Assembly (NCBI RefSeq): GCF_002250835.2
Contig: NZ_NOJY02000034.1
Location: forward strand, 1-33,456
Direction of reading: 5' to 3'
Source of the DNA: Romboutsia weinsteinii
Lineage (GTDB): Bacteria > Bacillota > Clostridia > Peptostreptococcales > Peptostreptococcaceae
DNA: 33,456 nucleotides
The notes under the pieces are model-generated. The model was given only the letters and a program-made list of their open reading frames with translations. It made no database searches and had not been told where the DNA came from. The position numbers and the translations under genes were made by a program. Of the stretch, positions 27,455-33,456 are shown piece by piece (the first letter of the stretch is position 1; each line of letters opens with the position of its first letter).

Positions 27455-27497
27455 TAAAACGAACTTTAGTATAAAAAATAAAATAATGTTCGGAAAA
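27455..27497. promoter_or_regulatory. PurBox pair (PurR operator) of the pur operon
   Basis: TAAAACGAACTTT (27455-27467) and, inverted, AATGTTCGGAAAA (27485-27497) are separated by 17 bp. B. subtilis PurR binds two inverted PurBoxes (AWWWCCGAACWWT) 16-17 bp apart upstream of the pur promoter. Orientation, spacing and position upstream of the -35 all match. PRPP would relieve repression if PurR is the regulator. Confidence 0.8.
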
Positions 27498-27512
27498 GTA
27501 ATTAAAAATGTA

Positions 27513-27541
27513 TTGCTAAAATATGTATATTATTATAAAAT
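27513..27541 (+). promoter_or_regulatory. Promoter of the pur operon
   Basis: TTGCTA (27513-27518), 17 bp, TAAAAT (27536-27541). The start would be near 27548, placing the PurBoxes at about -93 to -51, as in B. subtilis. Confidence 0.6.
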
Positions 27542-27619
27542 TTAAATATATAATTCGTGATATTGGACGAATATTTGATCTTTAAAAATATCTTTTTATA
27601 CAAGGAAGGGGAAAGTCTA

Positions 27620-28096
27620 ATGAAGGTAGCAGTAGTTATGGGTTCTAAATCCGATTATCCAAAGTTAGAAGAAGGAATAAACTTATTAGAAAGATTCGGC
27701 GTAGAGGTTGTAGTTAGAGCGTTATCTGCTCATAGAACGCCAAAGCAGCTTACGCAGTTTTTAGAGGAAATAGAAAATGATACAGACGTAATAATTGGAG
27801 CAGCGGGAAAAGCAGCACATCTTCCTGGTGTAATAGCATCTCATACATTGATTCCAGTAATAGGTTTACCTATAAAATCATCGACAATGGATGGATTAGA
27901 TTCACTTTTATCAATAGTTCAAATGCCAAAAGGAATACCAGTAGCAACTGTAACAATAGATTTAGGTTTAAATGCAGCATTACTAGCTCTTCAAATGATG
28001 AGTTTAAAATATCCGAAAATAAAAGAAGATTTAACTTTATATAGAGAAGAAATGGCACAAAAAGTTTTAGAAGAAGATAAAAATTTAAGGGGGTAA
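27620..28096 (+). CDS. purE: 5-(carboxyamino)imidazole ribonucleotide mutase / AIR carboxylase
   Basis: PurE makes CAIR, the carboxylated purine precursor. The start is the ATG at 27620 behind GGAAGGGG (27604-27611), giving MKVAVVMGSKSDYP and 158 residues; extending upstream adds 21 residues without support. Motifs are GSKSDYP, ALSAHRTP with the catalytic histidine, GAAGKAAHLPG, and LDSLLSIVQMPKGIPVAT. The SAHRTP form is typical of class I enzymes, which normally work with PurK, yet no purK lies in this operon. It is first gene of purE-C-F-M-N-H-D; purC starts 5 nt after its stop. Confidence 0.95.
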   Translation: MKVAVVMGSKSDYPKLEEGINLLERFGVEVVVRALSAHRTPKQLTQFLEEIENDTDVIIGAAGKAAHLPGVIASHTLIPVIGLPIKSSTMDGLDSLLSIVQMPKGIPVATVTIDLGLNAALLALQMMSLKYPKIKEDLTLYREEMAQKVLEEDKNLRG

Positions 28097-28101
28097 TAAT
28101 T

Positions 28102-28800
28102 ATGTTATTATACGAGGGAAAAGCAAAGCAAATATATTCTACAGATAGTGAAAATGAATTCGTTGTTTATTATAAGGATGATGCAACAGCATTTAATGGG
28201 GAGAAGAAAGCAGAAATATCTTCAAAAGGTATATTAAATAACAAAATTTCAACTATAATGTTTGAAATGTTACATGAAAATCAAATCGAAACACACTTCA
28301 TAAAAAGTTTATCAGAGAGAGAAATGTTAGTCAAAAAAGTAGAAATACTTCCATTAGAAGTAATAATAAGAAATATTACAGCAGGATCATTTTGTAAGAG
28401 ATTTGGAATAGAAGAAGGAATAGTTCTAGACGAGCCTATTTTTGAAATATGCTACAAGAATGATGACTACGGTGATCCAATGTTAAATAGTGATCAAGCT
28501 GTAGCAATGAAATTAGCGACAAGAGATGAATTAGCCTTCCTAAGAGAGCAAACATTAAAAATAAATGAATTAATGAAAGCATTCTTCTTAAAAATGAATT
28601 TAAAATTGGTAGACTTTAAACTAGAATTCGGTAAGGATGTTAATGGAAATATAATATTAGCAGATGAGATATCACCTGATACTTGCAGACTTTGGGATGT
28701 AGATACAAATGAGAAACTAGATAAAGACAGATTTAGAAGAGACTTAGGAGATCTTGTTCAAGGTTATGAAGAAGTTCTTGCAAGAATGAATTGTAAATAG
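28102..28800 (+). CDS. purC: SAICAR synthase
   Basis: PurC joins CAIR and aspartate with ATP to give SAICAR. The 232-residue protein starts LLYEGKAKQIY, contains the ATP-site segments FNGEKKAEISSKG, the conserved LPLEVIIRNITAGSF region, EFGKDVNGNIILADEISPDTCRLWD (quoted in part: ADEISPDTCRLWD) and ends with the DLGD...Y.EV helix. Length is normal for the bacterial form. It sits 5 nt after purE with AAGGGGG as ribosome site and 12 nt before purF. Confidence 0.97.
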   Translation: MLLYEGKAKQIYSTDSENEFVVYYKDDATAFNGEKKAEISSKGILNNKISTIMFEMLHENQIETHFIKSLSEREMLVKKVEILPLEVIIRNITAGSFCKRFGIEEGIVLDEPIFEICYKNDDYGDPMLNSDQAVAMKLATRDELAFLREQTLKINELMKAFFLKMNLKLVDFKLEFGKDVNGNIILADEISPDTCRLWDVDTNEKLDKDRFRRDLGDLVQGYEEVLARMNCK

Positions 28801-28812
28801 GGGGATATTCTT

Positions 28813-30180
28813 ATGTGCGGAGTTGTAGGTATTTATTCAAATAAAGATATATCTAAAGAGTTATATTACTCTTTATACTCTATTCAACACAGAGGTCAAG
28901 AGAGCTGTGGTATTGCAGTAGTAGATGGAGACAACATCAAATATAAAAAAGACATGGGATTAGTTGGTGATGTCTTTAAAGAAGATGAATTATCTAATCT
29001 TAGCGGAACTATGGGGATTGGCCATGTTAGATATTCTACAGCGGGTGGTAGCCATATGGCAAATTGTCAGCCTTTAGTTGGAAGTTGTAGAAAAAGAAAA
29101 TTAGCTTTAGCCCATAATGGAAATTTAGTAAATGCAAATTACTTAAGGGATATGTTAGAAGAAGATGGATATATGTTCCAAGCTAATTCAGATACAGAAG
29201 TTATTTTATATATACTGGCTAGATATTATAAGGGCGATATAGTTGAAAGTTTAAAATTAACTATGGACTATATTAAAGGAGCATATTCCCTTGTGATAAT
29301 GGGAGAAGATTCATTAGTAGGAGTTAGAGACCCTCATGGATTTAGACCTCTTATGTTAGGTAAAAAGGGTGATGAATATATATTCGCATCAGAAAGTTGT
29401 GCAATAGATATACTTGGTGGAGAAGTAATAAGAGACGTAGAACCTGGTGAAATAATAGTAATCAAAGATGGAAATATGAAGTCTTATCATTATGCTGAGA
29501 ACTATAAGCCTCTAAAGAAAAGTTGTATATTCGAACATATTTATTTTGCGAGAAATGATGCAACAATAGACAATGTAAATGTATATGACTTTAGAGTTAA
29601 ATGTGGAGAAATATTAGCTAAAGACGAAAACATCAAGGCTGATATAGTAGTTCCTGTACCAGACTCTGGGTGGGCAGGAGCGATAGGATATTCAAATGCC
29701 AGTGGACTAAAAGTAAGTGAAGGACTTGTTAAAAATAGATATGTAGGTAGAACTTTCATAAAACCTACTCAAGAAGAGAGAGAGATAGCTGTAAAAATTA
29801 AACTAAATCCATTAGCTAGCGTGGTAAAAGGGAAATCCGTAGTCTTAGTAGATGACTCAGTGGTTAGAGGGACTACATCTAAGCAGATAGTCCAGTCGCT
29901 AAGAGAAGCTGGTGCAACTGAGATTCACCTTAGAATAACATCTCCACCAGTAGCATATTCTTGCTACTATGGGATAGATACACCTAATAGATCCAAATTA
30001 ATAGCATCAAGTAATAATTTAGAAGAAATGAATAAATATATAGGATGCGATAGTATAAAATTCTTAGATATAGATGGAATGATAGATGCAACAGAAAATA
30101 AAGCAACTTTTTGCAAAGCTTGCTTTGATGGAGATTATCCAGTAAAGAAAATCGACAAGGAGGAACTTTTATCATGTTAA
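28813..30180 (+). CDS. purF: Amidophosphoribosyltransferase (Fe-S type)
   Basis: PurF makes phosphoribosylamine from PRPP and glutamine, the first step of purine synthesis. The 455-residue protein begins MCGVVGIYS, so the nucleophile Cys2 is exposed by removing Met alone; B. subtilis PurF instead carries an 11-residue propeptide. The Ntn glutaminase domain holds HRGQES, HVRYST and HNGNLVN. The PRPP loop is VVLVDDSVVRGTTSKQ. Cys238, Cys384, Cys434 and Cys437 correspond to the 4Fe-4S ligands of the B. subtilis enzyme, implying an oxygen-sensitive form. It overlaps purM by 7 nt. Confidence 0.97.
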   Translation: MCGVVGIYSNKDISKELYYSLYSIQHRGQESCGIAVVDGDNIKYKKDMGLVGDVFKEDELSNLSGTMGIGHVRYSTAGGSHMANCQPLVGSCRKRKLALAHNGNLVNANYLRDMLEEDGYMFQANSDTEVILYILARYYKGDIVESLKLTMDYIKGAYSLVIMGEDSLVGVRDPHGFRPLMLGKKGDEYIFASESCAIDILGGEVIRDVEPGEIIVIKDGNMKSYHYAENYKPLKKSCIFEHIYFARNDATIDNVNVYDFRVKCGEILAKDENIKADIVVPVPDSGWAGAIGYSNASGLKVSEGLVKNRYVGRTFIKPTQEEREIAVKIKLNPLASVVKGKSVVLVDDSVVRGTTSKQIVQSLREAGATEIHLRITSPPVAYSCYYGIDTPNRSKLIASSNNLEEMNKYIGCDSIKFLDIDGMIDATENKATFCKACFDGDYPVKKIDKEELLSC

Positions 30181-31202
30181 CTTACAAACAATCAGGTGTT
30201 GATATAGATGAAGGAAATAGAGCTGTAGATCTTATAAAGGGGAAAATAAAGTCTACATACGACAATAACGTAATAGGTGACTTAGGAAACTTCAGTGGGT
30301 TATATAGCCTAAAGGATTTCACAAATATGGAAGAGCCAGTATTACTTTCATCTACTGATGGAGTTGGGACTAAATTGAAATTAGCTCAAATGATGGATAA
30401 ACATGACACTGTTGGTATAGATTTAGTAGCTATGTGTGTTAATGATTTAATATGCCAAGGTGCTAAACCGTTATTCTTCTTAGATTATATAGCTACTGGT
30501 AAATTAGTTGCGGAACAAGTGGAACAAATAGTTGGTGGTATAGCAGAGGGATGTAAAATGTCTGGATGTGCACTAATAGGTGGAGAGACTGCTGAGATGC
30601 CAGGTATGTATAGTGAAGATGAGTATGACTTAGCTGGATTCTCTGTTGGTATAGCAGATAGAGAAAAAATAGTATCAGGAAAAAGTGTTAAATCAGGAGA
30701 TACCTTAATAGGAATATCATCAAGCGGAGTACACAGTAATGGATTCTCATTTGTAAGAAAAATATTCTTAGATAAGTATGGATATACATTAGATCAACAT
30801 ATAGAAGAATTAGGAATGACTTTAGGAGAAGCTCTTTTAACTCCAACAAAAATATATGTTAAGTTAGTATTAGATTTAATAGCAAAGCATGAATTAAAAG
30901 CTATAGCTCATATAACTGGTGGAGGAGTAATAGAAAATATAACTCGAGTTATACCAAAAGGTTTAGGAATAAATATAGAAAAAGACTCTTGGGAAAAACC
31001 AGCTATATTTAAGATGATAGAAAGCTTCAATGCAGTAGATGAAAGAGAACTTCATAAGAGCTTTAATATGGGTGTTGGATTAGTTTTAATAATAGATAAA
31101 GAAAATGCTCAAGAAATAGCTGATTATATAAACACTACAGACGAAAGTGCTTACATAATAGGTGAAGTAGTAGATACTCATGAAGGTGTAGAATTATGCT
31201 AA
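30174..31202 (+). CDS. purM: AIR synthase (phosphoribosylformylglycinamidine cyclo-ligase)
   Basis: PurM closes the imidazole ring to give AIR. The 342-residue protein starts LTYKQSGVDIDEGN and shows LLSSTDGVGTKLK, the dimer core GIDLVAMCVNDLICQGAKPLFFLDY (part: VAMCVNDLI), ALIGGETAEMPG and ITGGGVIENI...P, all PurM signatures. The ATG overlaps the purF stop (ATGTTAA) and follows AAGGAGG. The stop overlaps the purN start (ATGCTAA). Such tight coupling keeps the enzymes at equal levels. Confidence 0.97.
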   Translation: MLTYKQSGVDIDEGNRAVDLIKGKIKSTYDNNVIGDLGNFSGLYSLKDFTNMEEPVLLSSTDGVGTKLKLAQMMDKHDTVGIDLVAMCVNDLICQGAKPLFFLDYIATGKLVAEQVEQIVGGIAEGCKMSGCALIGGETAEMPGMYSEDEYDLAGFSVGIADREKIVSGKSVKSGDTLIGISSSGVHSNGFSFVRKIFLDKYGYTLDQHIEELGMTLGEALLTPTKIYVKLVLDLIAKHELKAIAHITGGGVIENITRVIPKGLGINIEKDSWEKPAIFKMIESFNAVDERELHKSFNMGVGLVLIIDKENAQEIADYINTTDESAYIIGEVVDTHEGVELC

Positions 31203-31789
31203 ATATAGGAGTATTAGTTTCTGGTGGAGGAACTAATTTACAGGCTATAATAGATGAAACTTTAGCAGAAAAAATAAATGGTCAAGTAAAGGTAGTTATT
31301 TCAAATAAGAAAAATGCATTTGGACTAGAAAGAGCAAAAACAAATAATATAGATGCGATATATGAGACTGATGAAAATAAAATAATAGAAATTTTAAAAG
31401 AAAAAAATATAGATTTAGTAGTTTTGGCTGGTTATCTGAAGATAATCAGTCCAAAGTTTGTAAGTGAATTTGAAAATAAAATGATAAATATACATCCATC
31501 TTTGATTCCTGCATTTTGCGGTGAAGGATACTATGGTCAAAGAGTTCATCAAGCAGTACTTGATAGGGGAGTAAAAGTAACTGGAGCAACAGTTCACTTC
31601 GTAGATGAAGGAGCTGACACTGGTCCAATAATAATACAAGGAACAGTAGAAGTAAGAAATGATGATGATGCACCGACTTTAGCAAAAAGAGTGCTAGAAG
31701 TTGAGCACAAAATATTAAAAGAGAGCATACGTCTTTTCTGTGAAAATAAACTAAATATTCAAGGTAGGAGAGTGTTTATAAATGAGTAA
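31196..31789 (+). CDS. purN: GAR transformylase (phosphoribosylglycinamide formyltransferase)
   Basis: PurN transfers a formyl group from 10-formyl-tetrahydrofolate to GAR. The 197-residue protein opens NIGVLVSGGGTNLQAII (phosphate loop), has LAGYLKIISP, the catalytic INIHPSLIPAF segment with the Asn and His of the active site, and GATVHFVDEGADTGPII with the third catalytic Asp. The insertion GEGYYG replaces the more common G-xHA after LIPAF and is, to my knowledge, usual among clostridial homologues. It overlaps purM by 7 nt and purH by 8 nt. Confidence 0.96.
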   Translation: MLNIGVLVSGGGTNLQAIIDETLAEKINGQVKVVISNKKNAFGLERAKTNNIDAIYETDENKIIEILKEKNIDLVVLAGYLKIISPKFVSEFENKMINIHPSLIPAFCGEGYYGQRVHQAVLDRGVKVTGATVHFVDEGADTGPIIIQGTVEVRNDDDAPTLAKRVLEVEHKILKESIRLFCENKLNIQGRRVFINE

Positions 31790-33314
31790 AAGAGCATTGA
31801 TAAGTGTGACAGATAAAACAGGGGTAGTTGATTTTGCAAGAGAGTTAAACAATCTAGGATATGAAGTTATATCAACAGGTAATACATTTAAAATATTACA
31901 AGAAAATGGCGTAGATGCAATTCAAATAGATGATGTTACAAGATTCCCAGAGATGTTAGATGGAAGAGTTAAGACTTTAAATCCATATATACACGGTGGT
32001 ATTTTATATAAAAGAGATGACGCAAACCATGTTAAAACAGTAAACGAATACAAGATAAGATCAATAGATTTAGTGGCTGTAAACTTATATGATTTTGAAG
32101 GGACTTTAAAGGCCGGAAAAAGTCATGAAGAAATGATAGAAAACATAGATATCGGTGGACCATCTATGATACGTTCAGCAGCAAAAAATTATAAAGATGT
32201 AACAATTGTAGTAGATACAAATGACTACGACATGATAATAGAAAAATTAAAAAATAATGATTTGACTTTAGAAGATAGAAAAAGATTATCTTACAAGGCG
32301 TTTTCAACGACTGGTAGATATGATGCACTTATATCAAGTTATTTTGCAGGAGAAGTTGGGGATGAATATCCAGAAATATTAAACCTAACATTCCAAAAAG
32401 AAGAAACATTAAGATACGGCGAAAATCCACACCAAAAAGGTGTTTTATATAATCAATCAAATGCAAAAAATCCAATATTAAATTATGAACAATTAAATGG
32501 AAAAGAACTTTCTTTCAATAATATAAATGACTTACACGGATGCTTAGAAGTAATGAGAGAATTTAAAGATAGTGAAGAAGTTGTTTCAGTAGCTATAAAG
32601 CATACTAACCCATGTGGTGTAGGCTTAGGCAAAGATGCCTTTGAAGCTTATACAAAATGTTATGAAGCAGATACAGTATCAATATTTGGTGGTATAGTTG
32701 GTATAACTTCAACAATAGATAAAGAAACTGCAGAAAAATTATCTCAGATATTCTTAGAAATAGTTGTAGCATATGACTTTACAGAAGAAGCGCTAGAAAT
32801 ACTTAAAGGAAAGAAAAATCTAAGAGTATTAAAGCTTGCTAAGATAGAATCTAGCTTACAGCCATATGATATGAAATATCTAGATGGAAAATTATTAATT
32901 CAAGATAAAAATAACTCATTAGCAGATAAATACGAAACAGTTACAAAAATAGCTCCAACTGAAGTACAGCTTAAAGATATGGAATTTGGTATGAAGGTAG
33001 TTAAAAACATGAAATCAAATGCTATAGCAATAGTAAAAGATGGAGTAACTTTAGCTCTTGGATGTGGTCAAACATCAAGAATATGGGCATTAAAAAATGC
33101 ATTAGAAAATAATAGCGATAAAGATTTCAATGGATCAGTGCTTGCATCAGATGCGTTCTTCCCATTTGATGACTGTGTAACTTTAGCTAAAGAATATGGA
33201 ATAACATCAATAGTTCAACCAGGTGGATCTATGAGAGATCAAGATTCAGTAGATGCTTGTGACAAATATGAAATGACTATGGTGTTTACAGGAGTAAGAC
33301 ACTTCAAACACTAG
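31782..33314 (+). CDS. purH: Bifunctional AICAR transformylase / IMP cyclohydrolase
   Basis: PurH carries out the last two steps to IMP. The 510-residue protein has an N-terminal methylglyoxal-synthase-like cyclohydrolase domain (about 1-190: ISVTDKTGVVDFA, ISTGNTFKIL, RVKTLNPYIHGGIL, NIDIGGPSMIRSAAKN) and a C-terminal AICAR transformylase domain with LRYGENPHQKG, KHTNPCGVG and DAFFPFDD...A...G. It ends GVRHFKH, the normal PurH tail (RHF.H). TAGGAG precedes the ATG, which overlaps the purN stop. purD follows 10 nt later. Confidence 0.97.
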   Translation: MSKRALISVTDKTGVVDFARELNNLGYEVISTGNTFKILQENGVDAIQIDDVTRFPEMLDGRVKTLNPYIHGGILYKRDDANHVKTVNEYKIRSIDLVAVNLYDFEGTLKAGKSHEEMIENIDIGGPSMIRSAAKNYKDVTIVVDTNDYDMIIEKLKNNDLTLEDRKRLSYKAFSTTGRYDALISSYFAGEVGDEYPEILNLTFQKEETLRYGENPHQKGVLYNQSNAKNPILNYEQLNGKELSFNNINDLHGCLEVMREFKDSEEVVSVAIKHTNPCGVGLGKDAFEAYTKCYEADTVSIFGGIVGITSTIDKETAEKLSQIFLEIVVAYDFTEEALEILKGKKNLRVLKLAKIESSLQPYDMKYLDGKLLIQDKNNSLADKYETVTKIAPTEVQLKDMEFGMKVVKNMKSNAIAIVKDGVTLALGCGQTSRIWALKNALENNSDKDFNGSVLASDAFFPFDDCVTLAKEYGITSIVQPGGSMRDQDSVDACDKYEMTMVFTGVRHFKH

Positions 33315-33324
33315 GGGGTAGAGT

Positions 33325-33456
33325 ATGAAAATATTAGTTGTAGGTGGTGGCGGTAGAGAACACGCTATCTGTTGGAAATTAAATAATGAAAAAAATGTAG
33401 AGAAAATATACTGTGCGCCAGGTAACCCAGGTATTGCTAAGGTTGCAGAGTGTGTA
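33325..33456 (+). CDS. purD: Phosphoribosylamine-glycine ligase, N-terminal part (3' truncated by window)
   Basis: PurD makes GAR from phosphoribosylamine and glycine. Only 44 residues are present, [19 protein letters not shown] followed by the [10 protein letters not shown] segment. The glycine-rich GGGGREHA and APGNPG motifs are diagnostic of PurD. The ATG follows GGGGG and lies 10 nt after the purH stop. The frame is open to the window edge, so the rest of the gene lies beyond it. In C. difficile a purL gene ends this operon; that cannot be checked here. Confidence 0.95.
   Translation, partial: MKILVVGGGGREHAICWKLNNEKNVEKIYCAPGNPGIAKVAECV

Larger units (their letters stand above)
27297..27619. 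promoter_or_regulatory. Control region of the pur operon
   Basis: This 323-bp stretch has no gene. It is very AT-rich but contains six CGAA/TTCG cores (27320, 27418, 27460, 27489, about 27553 and 27569), the PurBox pair and a promoter, each listed separately. After the promoter there is an inverted repeat ATTCGT-N8-ACGAAT. I see no riboswitch aptamer or terminator in the leader. Confidence 0.6.

Noticed and set aside
27557..27619. Longer PurE with 21 extra residues
   Set aside because: The extension lies in the leader and has no ribosome site; the start at 27620 gives the conserved N-terminus.

Overview
The window is low-GC, AT-rich Firmicutes DNA with strong AGGAGG-type ribosome binding sites, tightly packed operons and T-tailed hairpin terminators. 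Gene content and order (pyrBCKDE, deoxynucleoside kinases, ogg, cls, groESL, larBC, guaBA, purECFMNHD) resemble the Clostridioides difficile chromosome. I infer a member of the Peptostreptococcaceae, species undetermined. There is no rRNA, tRNA, CRISPR array, insertion sequence or prophage. This is core chromosome with small accessory modules between housekeeping operons.

Layout. 1-3809: the 3' part of a pyrimidine operon, pyrB (cut by the window edge)-pyrC-pyrK-pyrD-pyrE, closed by a long palindromic terminator. 3878-5958: a LysR regulator divergent from a YeiH-type putative exporter. 5977-7285 (minus): two overlapping deoxynucleoside kinases for purine/deoxynucleoside salvage. 7467-9920: an OGG-type 8-oxoguanine glycosylase and a cardiolipin synthase. 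10009-12050: groES-groEL behind a CIRCE (HrcA) operator. 12297-12791: a single-domain AbrB-type membrane protein. 13028-18424: a MacB-like ABC ATPase and an 882-residue double-FtsX permease, followed by their likely two-component system. 18528-20465: larB and larC for the nickel-pincer nucleotide cofactor, with larC split by a -1 frameshift at A AAA AAC. 20457-23843: a guanine riboswitch with terminator and antiterminator controlling guaB-guaA. 24019-25047: a BMP/PnrA-type nucleoside-binding lipoprotein. 25100-25669 (minus): an unrecognised membrane protein with an internal repeat. 25923-27254: an NCS2 purine permease. 27455-33456: PurR-type boxes and the purE-C-F-M-N-H-D operon, with purD cut by the window edge.

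The window is dominated by nucleotide metabolism. It holds UMP synthesis, de novo IMP synthesis, IMP to GMP conversion, nucleobase and nucleoside uptake, and deoxynucleoside salvage. Two control layers are visible: a guanine riboswitch on guaBA, and PurBox-like CGAA-core pairs (PRPP/PurR type) in front of the permease and the pur operon. The sites most worth testing are the larC frameshift, the large structured riboswitch expression platform, the PurBox clusters, the triple ATGAAA repeat before the ABC operon, and the unknown repeat-containing membrane protein. I did not find a convincing wholly new defence or mobile system.
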